Position numbers and translations under genes: made by a program
Notes under the pieces: generated by a model
Databases searched by the model: none
What the model saw: only the letters and a program-made list of their open reading frames with translations
What the model was told of the DNA's origin: nothing
In this document: piece after piece, positions 37,421 to 45,395 of the stretch
Position numbering within the stretch: position 1 is the stretch's first letter
Layout of the letters: each line of letters begins with the position of its first letter
From: Bradyrhizobium tropiciagri
Lineage (GTDB): Bacteria > Pseudomonadota > Alphaproteobacteria > Rhizobiales > Xanthobacteraceae
Length of the DNA: 64,000 nt
Direction: 5' to 3'
Assembly (NCBI RefSeq): GCF_018130545.1
Contig: NZ_JAFCKF010000002.1
Coordinates: 248,001 to 312,000 of the forward strand

Positions 37421-37429
37421 TCAGGCCCG
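37412..37429. terminator. 18-bp palindrome containing both stop codons
   Basis: CGGGCCTGATCAGGCCCG is a perfect palindrome whose centre TGATCA is the head-on pair of stop codons of the methyltransferase and pepT genes. It may act as a compact bidirectional transcription stop, although a loop-less stem is not ideal. Confidence 0.45.
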
Positions 37430-38677
37430 TTCTTCCCAGATCATCGCCAGATGCACGATGGTCTGCACGGCCTTCTCCATGTCCTGGCGGCTGACCCATT
37501 CGAGCCGCGAGTGGAAGGCGTGCTCGCCGGCGAAGATGTTCGGGCAGGGCAATCCCATGAACGACAGCCGCGAGCCGTCGGTGCCGCCGCGGATCGAGGT
37601 CTTCAGCGGCGCAAGCCCAGCGCGCTCGATCGCCTCGATCGCATAGGCGACGATCTGGGGGTGGCGATCGATCACCTCTTTCATGTTGCGGTATTGCTGC
37701 TTGACCTCCATGCGATAGGTCGAGCGCGGATATCCCTTCATGACGTCCTTCACGATCGCTTCGAGCAGTGCTTCCTTCTGCTTCAGCCCGGCCTCGGTGA
37801 AGTCGCGCACGATGAAATCGATCCGCGCGTTTTCCAGCGCGCCTGATATCGCGACTGGATGCAGGAAACCTTCCTTGCCTTCGGTGGTCTCCGGCGAGCA
37901 GGTGTCCTTCGGCAGATGGTCGACGATTGCGGCCGCGATCTTGATCGCGTGCTCCATCTTGCCCTTGGCGAAGCCCGGATGGGTCGCGACGCCTTCGATG
38001 ATGATGCTGGCGCCGTCGGCCGAGAAGGTCTCGTCCTCGATATGGCCGGCGGTCTCGCCATCCATGGTGTAGCCGAAATCGGCGCCCAGCTTCTTGATGT
38101 CGACCTTGTCGACGCCGCGGCCGATCTCCTCGTCCGGTGTGAACAGGATCTTGATCGTGCCGTGCTTCACCTGCGGATTGGTGACCAGGAAATGCGCGGC
38201 ATCCATGATCTCGGCGAGGCCGGCCTTGTTGTCGGCGCCGAGCAGGGTGGTGCCGTCGGTCGTGATGATGTCGTTGCCGATCTGGTCGGCTAGCGCTTCG
38301 TGCTCGGCGGCGCGGATCACCTGCGAGGCGTCGGCGGGCAGCACGATGTCGCCGCCGCGGTAGTTCTTCACGATCTGCGGCTTGACGTTCTTGCCGGTGC
38401 AATCCGGCGAGGTGTCCATATGCGAGCAGAAGCAGATCACCGGCACCGTCTTGGCGGTGTTGGCCGGGATCGTCGCGTAAACGTATCCGTGCGGATCAAG
38501 ATGCGCGTCGGAGATCCCCATCGCCTGCAATTCGGTGACCAACATACGGCCGAGATTCTTCTGCTTCTCGGTGGATGGCGTGGTTGGTGAATCCGGGTCG
38601 GACTGGGTGTCGATCACGACATAACGCAGGAAGCGCTCGGTGACGGTGTGCTTGAAGTCGAGGGCCGGTGCCAGCAT
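37421..38677 (-). CDS. pepT: Peptidase T (tripeptide aminopeptidase)
   Basis: 418-residue M20B metallopeptidase that removes N-terminal residues from tripeptides in the cytoplasm. Di-zinc site motifs are in order: FCSHMDTSPD, LLGADNKAGLAEI, TPDEEIGRG (catalytic Glu pair), DGETAG, and the C-terminal GEHAFHSRLEW. The dimerisation-domain motif RGGTDGSRLSFMGLPCPN is present. The N-terminus ERFLRYVVIDTQSDPDS matches the family. It is monocistronic. Confidence 0.96.
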   Translation of the reverse strand: MLAPALDFKHTVTERFLRYVVIDTQSDPDSPTTPSTEKQKNLGRMLVTELQAMGISDAHLDPHGYVYATIPANTAKTVPVICFCSHMDTSPDCTGKNVKPQIVKNYRGGDIVLPADASQVIRAAEHEALADQIGNDIITTDGTTLLGADNKAGLAEIMDAAHFLVTNPQVKHGTIKILFTPDEEIGRGVDKVDIKKLGADFGYTMDGETAGHIEDETFSADGASIIIEGVATHPGFAKGKMEHAIKIAAAIVDHLPKDTCSPETTEGKEGFLHPVAISGALENARIDFIVRDFTEAGLKQKEALLEAIVKDVMKGYPRSTYRMEVKQQYRNMKEVIDRHPQIVAYAIEAIERAGLAPLKTSIRGGTDGSRLSFMGLPCPNIFAGEHAFHSRLEWVSRQDMEKAVQTIVHLAMIWEERA

Positions 38678-38771
38678 GGAGACCGCGCAAGGAGAGGGGA
38701 CGGGAAAAAAGCGCCTGGGCGAGTTTGGTTCGCGCAGGCAGGATGGATCAGGAGACAGACCTATAACAGAA

Positions 38772-38812
38772 AAGCGCCACTCCGGGGCCGCGCGCGAGCC
38801 GGAATGGCGCTT
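38772..38812 (-). terminator. Intrinsic terminator of the HU gene
   Basis: On the minus strand AAGCGCCATTCCGG pairs with CCGGAGTGGCGCTT (one mismatch), followed by TTCTGTT. Confidence 0.75.
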
Positions 38813-38835
38813 GAGATCAACGGAGCGTAAAGCCG

Positions 38836-39135
38836 TTAGATCGCTTCCTTCAGCTCCTTGGCGGCGCGGAAGGCGACCTTCTTGCTCGCCTTGATCTGGA
38901 TCTGCTCGCCGGTCGCCGGGTTACGGCCCATGCGGGCGGCGCGCTTGCGGACCTGGAGGATGCCGAGGCCGACGATCCTGATACGCTCGCCCTTCTTGAG
39001 GTGCTTGGTGATCCGGGTGACCATGTCGGTCAGGATCGCCTCGGCCTGCTTCTTGGACAGCTCCTGCTCTTCGGCGATGGCCGCCGCCAGGTGCTTCAGC
39101 GTGATCGTCGCCGGGGTCGCTGCTTTCTTCGCCAT
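38836..39135 (-). CDS. HU family DNA-binding protein
   Basis: 99 residues from the ATG at 39135, preceded by GGAGGGCCACAC. The longer frame to 39360 is not credible. N-terminal helices (LAAAIAEEQELSKKQAEAILTDMVTRITKHLKKGERIRIVGLGI) are followed by the DNA-arm motif MGRNPATGEQIQIKASKKVAFRAAKELKEAI with the intercalating Pro. It compacts and bends DNA. In other Rhizobiales an HU gene directly follows lon; here it is 6.3 kb away and on the opposite strand. Confidence 0.95.
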   Translation of the reverse strand: MAKKAATPATITLKHLAAAIAEEQELSKKQAEAILTDMVTRITKHLKKGERIRIVGLGILQVRKRAARMGRNPATGEQIQIKASKKVAFRAAKELKEAI

Positions 39136-39401
39136 GTGTGGCCCTCCTCGTTGCTGAATGGCTGGATTGCTGCTTTCACGCGAATGGCGCGCCGTTCGCG
39201 TCGGGAAAATGCGTCCGGAAAAGTCCTGAAAACCGCCGGTCCTGGGGACGGGCAGCGCCGGGCCGGCCACAGGAAACCCAGACGTATCAGGCCTTATTCG
39301 ATTCGGGGCGCTGCTGACACCACCGTTTCCCCCGAAAACAGCCGACAACGCGCGTCCCACAGCGCAAAATCTGCTGTGCTGTGCAGGGGTCCGGAACGTC
39401 C
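39136..39401. other. Intergenic region between HU and tRNA-Asp
   Basis: No credible coding sequence. It holds the HU promoter region, and the region runs into the tRNA-Asp promoter at 39402. I see no integrase or attachment-site duplication next to the tRNA. Confidence 0.55.
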
Positions 39402-39430
39402 TTGACTAACGAGATGCGGGCCTTTATGCC
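39402..39430 (+). promoter_or_regulatory. Sigma-70-type promoter of tRNA-Asp
   Basis: TTGACT (39402-39407) and TATGCC (39425-39430) with a 17-base spacer, ending 36 bases before the tRNA. Confidence 0.6.
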
Positions 39431-39466
39431 CTCGGTCCTGCGCGGATCAATCGATGATCAGCATCC

Positions 39467-39543
39467 GCGGGAGTAGCTCAGTTGGTTAGAGCGCCGCCCT
39501 GTCACGGCGGAGGCCGCGGGTTCGAGTCCCGTCTCTCGCGCCA
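39467..39543 (+). tRNA. tRNA-Asp (anticodon GUC)
   Basis: A 77-base cloverleaf: acceptor GCGGGAG/CTCTCGC (one G-U pair), D-arm GCTCAGTTGGTTAGAGC, anticodon stem CCGCC/GGCGG with loop CTGTCAC, T-arm with GTTCGAGTC, discriminator G and encoded CCA. Confidence 0.97.
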
Positions 39544-39689
39544 GTCTTATCAAGGACTTAGCCCCAAGTTCCAGATTTGAGACGTGTCGCACGGCGCGCC
39601 GCCATGACGGCTTTGAATGCCGTTTTCCCCGGCGCCTGCCGGCGCGCATCAGCACTTGCGAGCAAGCGGGCGCCGATGCTCGCGATCCC

Positions 39690-39881
39690 TCAGACAATCT
39701 CGATGGCGGGCTCGTTCCCGGCAATCGCGTGATCATCATTTACGCGCGCAATCCGGCATTCCGCGACACCTGACACGATCAGCCAGGTGTCCGGCTTCGC
39801 TCCTTCTCCGATCACGACCGTTGCGTCCTGATCCTCAAGCAGCTCGAGCACCTGGATGAGCTCGCGGACTTTCATCGACAT
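39690..39881 (-). CDS. Small hypothetical protein
   Basis: 63 residues from the ATG at 39881, with CCAGGAAGC just upstream. MSMKVRELIQVLELLEDQDATVVIGEG and SGVAECRIARVNDDHA suggest an alpha/beta fold with the pattern of small phage or rhizobial proteins of the form VxELIxxLxxxDxxAxVxI. Function unknown. Confidence 0.6.
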   Translation of the reverse strand: MSMKVRELIQVLELLEDQDATVVIGEGAKPDTWLIVSGVAECRIARVNDDHAIAGNEPAIEIV

Positions 39882-40217
39882 GCTTCCTGGAGGCCAGCCA
39901 TTCGGTTTGCGTCCCAAGCGAGCACCACATGGGCTGATGCGGTAGTGACTATCGCCACCTGAGAAACAGCAGTACGGAAAATCTCGATTCTTGTGCGCAG
40001 CGTAACGCTTGAGCCTGACGTCAACCTGACTCTCGTTGCGACAGCGGCTGCAACGACTTTGAGCAGGAACGGCGTTCGCGGTTCCATTGTCTTCCGGAAC
40101 TCACACGCCTTCGACGTGTCTTAAAGTTGCCGGAGAAACCGGAGACAGTCGAGGCACGCATTCAAATGGCGCCAGCGCGGGCGAGGGCTGATGAAACCAT
40201 AGCACGGAGGCGTGTCG
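39882..40217. other. Intergenic region before the methyltransferase
   Basis: 336 bases, divergent between two genes and noticeably less GC-rich than its surroundings. It contains GGAAC ... GTTCC and TGACGTCA palindromic pieces but no gene I can support. It probably carries both promoters. Confidence 0.5.
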
Positions 40218-41129
40218 ATGAATTGGAGTTCGTGGCTCAACGAATACTACAAGGACGAACTGGACAGAACGAACGCCGCGTGCGGACGAGCGGCGTCTGC
40301 ATACGATGCATTCAAATGGATCGACGATCCCTATTTGTGGAACGTGCTGCTCTGGAAGGAATACGACGGCTTCGAGGCGATCAAGGCCACCATTCCCGAT
40401 CCACCGGATGCCGGGACGCAGAAAAACTGGAGCGGCCGTTCCGGGATGGAGCTGGGTGCGGCCGTCGTCGAAACTTATCGGCTCATGCGCGACAAGCTCA
40501 GGCTTCATCTGGACAAGCCGTTCGATGAATGCTCGGTGCTGGACTATGGCTGCGGCTGGGGCAGTGTGCTCAGATATTTCATGAAGGACGTGCCGCTGCA
40601 CAATCTGCATGGCTGCGATCCTCACAAGGGCATCATCCAGGTCGCGCAACGTTCCAACCCGCGTGCCGATATCGTGCTGTCGGACAGTTTGCCGAGACGT
40701 CTTCCGTTCAACCAGAAATTCGACGTGGCTTACGCCCTGTCGATCTGGACGCATCTGTCGCCGGCCGCGAGCGAGGCGTGTCTGGACGCGGTCCACGCAT
40801 CGCTGGAAGATCGTGGCCTCTTTCTGCTGACCATTCGACCGCCGGCCTACGCCTTCTATGAACCGATTTCCAAATTGCCCGACTGGGATCAGCAGAAGAT
40901 CACGGAGACCGTGCGGCGAGATGGGTTCTACTTCTATCCGCAAAGCTATCCCGTCGATGGCGAAATGACGTACGGCGAGACGATCATTTCCAAACAGTAC
41001 ATCGAGGAGCACTGGACCGACAGGTTCGATCTTGTCGATGTCGGCATGAATGGGATCTCGCCATATCAGAGCATCATCGTGCTCCGAAAGAAGCGAGCCG
41101 ACAGGCTCGGATACGCGTCGCTTTCGTGA
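40218..41129 (+). CDS. Class I SAM-dependent methyltransferase, possibly glycan-related
   Basis: 303 residues from the ATG at 40218, preceded by GGAGG; a GTG 6 bases upstream is too close to that site. The SAM-binding motif is SVLDYGCGWGSVLRYF, with LHGCDPHKGII as the acidic motif and FDVAYALSIWTHLSP as motif IV. Codon use is less GC-biased than neighbouring housekeeping genes, suggesting acquisition. It resembles methyltransferases in polysaccharide or sugar-modification loci, but the substrate is unknown. Confidence 0.85.
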   Translation: MNWSSWLNEYYKDELDRTNAACGRAASAYDAFKWIDDPYLWNVLLWKEYDGFEAIKATIPDPPDAGTQKNWSGRSGMELGAAVVETYRLMRDKLRLHLDKPFDECSVLDYGCGWGSVLRYFMKDVPLHNLHGCDPHKGIIQVAQRSNPRADIVLSDSLPRRLPFNQKFDVAYALSIWTHLSPAASEACLDAVHASLEDRGLFLLTIRPPAYAFYEPISKLPDWDQQKITETVRRDGFYFYPQSYPVDGEMTYGETIISKQYIEEHWTDRFDLVDVGMNGISPYQSIIVLRKKRADRLGYASLS

Positions 41130-41158
41130 CGGTTGCCGATCGGGCGGGTCGCGTACGA

Positions 41159-42460
41159 TCAGGCGGCGAGACCGACGGCCTCAATCGGCTGCGTTGACTG
41201 TTGCTGATGATGCGAAGCTGCCGCCTGCTGTTCGGGCGTCAGCCACCACAGCAGGAACAGCAGCGCAATCCCGTTCGACAGCAGGCCGGTCGTGAGCGGC
41301 ACGTTCATGACCGCCTGCACGGCGATGCCTGACGACACCGCGATGAAGCGTGGCGACAGATGCCGCGAAACCATCGATCCCACCGACAGGATCACGCCGC
41401 AGACCAGCGCCGACGCCGGAGTAAGCGCGAGGCCGACCGAGGCGATGCCTTCGGTGGCGAGGAAGGAGGCGTTGAAATTGCCGTCCCGGTAGATCGCGCC
41501 GAGCGTCGGCCCGAGCTCGCCATACGGACAGCCGATCACCTGGCGCAGCGCGGTGATCTGGCAGAACCTGGTGAGCTCGCGATGCGCAAAGAAGTCGGCG
41601 TATTGATCGAGCGCGAGCGACGGGATCGCGATGAAGCGCAGATTGATGGCGCTGAACACGACATAGTCCTTGTCGGCGCCGAGTGCGACGAACGCCGCCA
41701 GGCCGATGATCATCGGAATGACGAAGGCGAGCACCGTGGCCAGCCGCGGCTCGAACCGGCTGAACAGCCAGAACAGGAACGGCAGCCAGACCGGCAACAG
41801 CAGCACGGTCTTGTTGTTGACGACCGGATAGAAGCTGAGCGCAATCAGCAGCACGCCGGCAGCTGGTAGCCATTGCCTGCGTGATGCCAAATGCGCAAAC
41901 AGATAGGGCAGCACCGCTCCGATGATGATTCCGGTCAGATAGTTCAACAGCGCCGGCCGCGCCACGGCGTTACGGGCCGCGCCGTAGGGATTGCCGAAAT
42001 TGGCCCCATAGGAGATGTCCCCGATCAGCACCGCCAACGACGATGCCAGCAGCACGATGGCGATGCGCTTGATGGCCACATCGGACAGGTCGGGCCGCCA
42101 GAGCGGGACAGTCTGGAGCAGCAGAGGGATCGTCGCGGCGGCCAGTGCGGCGATCATGGCCCAGCGGGCGGTCGCGTGCGGATAATCGAACGCGCTGAAG
42201 AAGCTGAGCCAGACGAAGCCGAACACGGCCGACAGCAGCGAAAAGCTCACCAGATAGCCGAAGCTGAATCGCCCCGCGACGAACGCCGGGATGAACACGA
42301 CCATGATCGCGGTGCCAAGCACCGCCTGCGCCGTGAGGTCGGATCGCCAGACGTGCATCGCCGGGAACGCGTGCCCGCAGACGATCATCGAGGCGACGCT
42401 GAGGACGAAGAACCCAGCGATCGTGACCCCGACAGCCAGATCATCGCGCGTCAATTGCAT
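41159..42460 (-). CDS. Polytopic membrane protein, O-antigen polymerase-like
   Basis: 433 residues with about 10-12 hydrophobic helices and a large soluble loop (DKDYVVFSAINLRFIAIPSL ... CQITALRQVIGCPYGELGPTL) near residues 255-330. This arrangement is typical of Wzy-type or oligosaccharide-repeat polymerases, but no diagnostic motif is visible. The C-terminus is Gln/His-rich (HHQQQSTQP). It converges with the methyltransferase gene (29-base gap), which supports a shared surface-glycan context. Confidence 0.65.
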   Translation of the reverse strand: MQLTRDDLAVGVTIAGFFVLSVASMIVCGHAFPAMHVWRSDLTAQAVLGTAIMVVFIPAFVAGRFSFGYLVSFSLLSAVFGFVWLSFFSAFDYPHATARWAMIAALAAATIPLLLQTVPLWRPDLSDVAIKRIAIVLLASSLAVLIGDISYGANFGNPYGAARNAVARPALLNYLTGIIIGAVLPYLFAHLASRRQWLPAAGVLLIALSFYPVVNNKTVLLLPVWLPFLFWLFSRFEPRLATVLAFVIPMIIGLAAFVALGADKDYVVFSAINLRFIAIPSLALDQYADFFAHRELTRFCQITALRQVIGCPYGELGPTLGAIYRDGNFNASFLATEGIASVGLALTPASALVCGVILSVGSMVSRHLSPRFIAVSSGIAVQAVMNVPLTTGLLSNGIALLFLLWWLTPEQQAAASHHQQQSTQPIEAVGLAA

Positions 42461-42626
42461 CGGCAGGTCCGAATCGAAAGCTGGTCGCAGCTAGCCAGCC
42501 GGCCTCGGCCGATGCAAGTTACGCAACGTTAAGCGACGTCTCTGTCTGTGTTGGTATGTGTCCGCCCGGCGATCTGTCACCGCGGTGCCATATTGCGTTC
42601 ACCAGCACGGCAGCATGTTGCCGTGA

Positions 42627-42818
42627 TCAGGCAAAGAAAGCGGCGACCGCCTCCAGGTCGGATTGTCCAGGAGTATCGCCGCGCAAATTCGCGTCGATCA
42701 CGCGGCGGCAGGCTTCGACCGTGTGGCTGTCGCCCAATTCGTTGGCGGCCTCCAGGATCGACCAGACCGTGTCCATGGGAACGTCGCTCTGCATGGTCGC
42801 TTTCGGGTCTGACAGCAT
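42627..42818 (-). CDS. Small hypothetical protein
   Basis: 63 residues from the ATG at 42818; an ATG at 42794 is possible. MDTVWSILEAANELGDSHTVEACRRVIDANLRG is helical and acidic. Its start follows the zinc-ribbon gene by 14 bases, so the two form a small operon. No family is recognised. Confidence 0.6.
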   Translation of the reverse strand: MLSDPKATMQSDVPMDTVWSILEAANELGDSHTVEACRRVIDANLRGDTPGQSDLEAVAAFFA

Positions 42819-42832
42819 CGGCGTCGCCGCGG

Positions 42833-43033
42833 TTAGAATTCGAACAGGTCGCGGCCGCGCCGCGCCAGGATGTGCAGGTCGGCGACCGTACCGCGCACCG
42901 CGCTGCAGCGGCGGCATTCGATGATGGTATCGCCGGACGCGTGCGCGGGATCGACGACCTTGATCGCCAGGCTGCCGCAATCCGTGCAGATGATCTTGAA
43001 GCCGCTCGAAATGACTTGCTGCTGTAAATTCAT
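42833..43033 (-). CDS. Small zinc-ribbon protein
   Basis: 66 residues from the ATG at 43033 (MNLQQQVISSGFKIICTDCG). Two CxxC pairs, ICTDCG and ECRRCS, about 26 residues apart form a probable zinc ribbon. The tail GTVADLHILARRGRDLFEF is conserved-looking. It may be a nucleic-acid-binding or adaptor protein, but this is a guess from the fold. It is 97 bases downstream of the HAD gene. Confidence 0.65.
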   Translation of the reverse strand: MNLQQQVISSGFKIICTDCGSLAIKVVDPAHASGDTIIECRRCSAVRGTVADLHILARRGRDLFEF

Positions 43034-43130
43034 TGTGGCCTGCGCCTCTGTTGACGCCAACCATAGGGAACAATTTTTAAAACGGGGATCGCGGAGCGGA
43101 TTGCAATCGAACGACCGCGTTAGGACGGGG

Positions 43131-43775
43131 TTAAGATTTCGCCGCCGCCGCGCGGCCCGGCAAATGCAGCATCGGCCTGCCGAGCCTGGCAGCGTCGGCG
43201 CGCACGCTCTCCCGCGCATTGACGGTGATCACGCCGGACGCATGCGCCCAGACCGCGAGGTCGGACGCGCTGTCGCCGGCGTAGATGAAGCCCTCCAGAA
43301 AGGTCTTGCACAGCAGGTCGGCCTTGTTCGGGCCCTTGAGATTGTGCTCGCCGTCGGAGGCGAGCACCTGGTCGATCCAGGGCAAGCGCGATGCCAGCTG
43401 GTCCGCGAGCAAGGCGTCGGCCGCGGTCGCCAGCACGACGCGGCGGCCGGCTGCCTTCTCGCGCTCGGCGAGCGCGACGACGTCCTGCTGCAGTTCGATC
43501 CGGCTCCAGTCGATGCGCTGACGCAGCGCGAGCTGCCGCTTCAGCGCTGCACGGCCACGCGTCAGCCAGGCCGCGCACGACAGGACGATCAGCGGATTGC
43601 GGCGCAGGATCGAGAAGAAGCTGAGATAGAGCAGGTCGCCCCTGATCAGCGTGCCGTCGAGGTCCAGCACCAGCGGCAGCGATGTCGGCAGCCCAAGCAG
43701 CGTGCGCGACCCGTCGGGGTGGGACGTGTCGTGTGGCTCTGCAACAGTTTCGCCGGGCAGGCGAGGCTCAGTCAT
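43131..43775 (-). CDS. HAD family hydrolase (phosphatase)
   Basis: 214-residue haloacid-dehalogenase-fold phosphatase. Motif I DLDGT carries nucleophile Asp38 and acid/base Asp40, motif II is VVLATAAD, motif III Lys is in LKGPNKADL, and motif IV is GDSASDLAVW. Its start overlaps the GT-C-like gene by 8 bases (ATGACTGA). HAD domains like this are often fused to UbiA prenyltransferases that make polyprenyl-phosphate sugars; here it is a separate gene in the same operon. It could remove the 5-phosphate from polyprenyl-phosphoryl-phosphoribose. Confidence 0.88.
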   Translation of the reverse strand: MTEPRLPGETVAEPHDTSHPDGSRTLLGLPTSLPLVLDLDGTLIRGDLLYLSFFSILRRNPLIVLSCAAWLTRGRAALKRQLALRQRIDWSRIELQQDVVALAEREKAAGRRVVLATAADALLADQLASRLPWIDQVLASDGEHNLKGPNKADLLCKTFLEGFIYAGDSASDLAVWAHASGVITVNARESVRADAARLGRPMLHLPGRAAAAKS

Positions 43776-45393
43776 TCGCGGCGCTCAGCCGGGTTGCGAC
43801 CTTGCACACGTCGATCTCGCGCGCCCCGGTCTCGGTGGTCCTGCAATCGCCGTAGCCGAACTTGCCGGCAAAGGCCACACCATCCTGATCGGAGCCCGAG
43901 ACGATCAGGACCTGCGGCGCGCCACGATTTGCCGCGCGGAATTTGGCGACCGATGCGACATCGGGCGTGTCCTGCCAATCGGCCGTGGCGCGCATGAAAT
44001 CGCGCGTCTCGATATATTGCAGCGGGAAGTAGCCGAAATAGCGCGTCGACGGCAGCGGCGACGACAGGCCGACGCCGCGGCCCGCAAGCGCGGCAGTCTG
44101 TGCAGCGTGCAGCGTCGGTCGGATGCGCCAGGCGAACAAATGGCTGTCGCGCTGCGCGATCAGATCGGCATTGGCAAAGCTCGCGCCGGGATTGTCGCGG
44201 CCGGCGGCGAGTTCGCTTTCCAGCGTCGGCGCCCAGCTCTTGTAGGCGAGGGCGCGGACTGCGGTTTGCCCGATCAGCCCGGACAAGGCCGCGAGGCAGA
44301 GCGCGCGCGCCAGCGCCGGAGCGGGCTGGCAGCTTGCGATCGCGAGCACGATGGCGATCCCGCTATAGGGTGCAAGGCGCTCCGACAGCAGCGCCGAGCC
44401 GGTCTTGAGATTGAGCAGCGACAGCGCCAGCACGAGGGCGAAGAAGACCGGCCACAGCAGGTCGCCGGAACGGAAGCGCCGCAACGCGATGAAACCTGTC
44501 AGCACGATCGCGCCGAGCACCGGCGCCAGCGCGATCACCTCCCACCAGGTGAAGGTGAACAGATAGGTCGCCGCCACGATGCGGCGGATGATCTGGGCGA
44601 TGCCGCCTTCGGTGCTGGCGGTCTCGCCGGCAATGTTCTGGTAGGCGAAGAGGAAGCTTGCGATCAGCAGCAGGACCGGCAGCGCCGCCGCAGCAGCCCA
44701 TACGCCGTCGCGCAGCAACCGCTGCACGGCGGCCCTGGTGCCCTGTCGTTCGAACGTCGCCGCGGCGCGTGCGATGCCGTCAGCGGCAAGCAGCAGACAT
44801 GCCGCAACAACCGAGGTGATGTGGGTGAGATAGAGGGTGGCGAGAAACAGCCCGGTCGCAACGAAGGCCAACGCGTCGCGGCGTCCGTTGAGGCCGCGCC
44901 AGAAGCGCGCGAACAGCAGGAACAGCGGAATGCCGAGCGCGAAATTGTAGAAGCCCCAATGGATGAAGACGCCGAAAGCGATCGGCAGTAGCAATAGCGC
45001 GGGCAGCAGCGGCCGCTCGGTCTCCGCGCGGCTTGCCGCGAACGCCGCAACGATCCAGACGAAACCGTAGAGGCTGAGGAACAGGCTGTTGGCGACCAGT
45101 GCATCGCCGGTCAACCGGATCAGCGCGGCGAGCAGGAGATAGATCGCTGAATTCGGTTCGATCCGCGGATTCCACTGGTAGAATGCCGCCGCCGGCCCCT
45201 CGAGCGTGCCGCCCCAGCCGAACCGCGCGATCAAATCGGCCTGCGCCAGATGCACCGGCCCGTCCTGGGTCGGCACCAGCTTCACCAGCCAGATCGGACC
45301 ATCCAGCAGCACCAGCAACGCTGCAAACAGCAGCGCGACGGCGACGACACCGACATTGGCCTTCGGCGTCTCGAACGGCGTTGCGATCGACAT
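43768..45393 (-). CDS. Multi-spanning membrane protein, GT-C glycosyltransferase-like
   Basis: 541 residues from the ATG at 45393 (MSIATPFETPKANVG). About 11 hydrophobic helices. After TM1 the sequence PTQDGPVHLAQADLIARFG has the acidic residue in the first periplasmic loop that is catalytic in GT-C (PMT/ArnT-like) enzymes. The C-terminal ~120 residues (STRYFGYFPLQYIETRDF ... GYGDCRTTETGAREIDVC) are soluble, probably periplasmic. It would take a sugar from a polyprenyl-phosphate donor. It is 2 bases after ubiA-like and overlaps the HAD gene. Confidence 0.72.
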   Translation of the reverse strand: MSIATPFETPKANVGVVAVALLFAALLVLLDGPIWLVKLVPTQDGPVHLAQADLIARFGWGGTLEGPAAAFYQWNPRIEPNSAIYLLLAALIRLTGDALVANSLFLSLYGFVWIVAAFAASRAETERPLLPALLLLPIAFGVFIHWGFYNFALGIPLFLLFARFWRGLNGRRDALAFVATGLFLATLYLTHITSVVAACLLLAADGIARAAATFERQGTRAAVQRLLRDGVWAAAAALPVLLLIASFLFAYQNIAGETASTEGGIAQIIRRIVAATYLFTFTWWEVIALAPVLGAIVLTGFIALRRFRSGDLLWPVFFALVLALSLLNLKTGSALLSERLAPYSGIAIVLAIASCQPAPALARALCLAALSGLIGQTAVRALAYKSWAPTLESELAAGRDNPGASFANADLIAQRDSHLFAWRIRPTLHAAQTAALAGRGVGLSSPLPSTRYFGYFPLQYIETRDFMRATADWQDTPDVASVAKFRAANRGAPQVLIVSGSDQDGVAFAGKFGYGDCRTTETGAREIDVCKVATRLSAAND

Positions 45394-45395
45394 GG

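Noticed and set aside
39467-42460. Integrated mobile element at tRNA-Asp
   Set aside because: No integrase, transposase or direct repeat of the tRNA 3' end was found, so only a composition difference can be stated.
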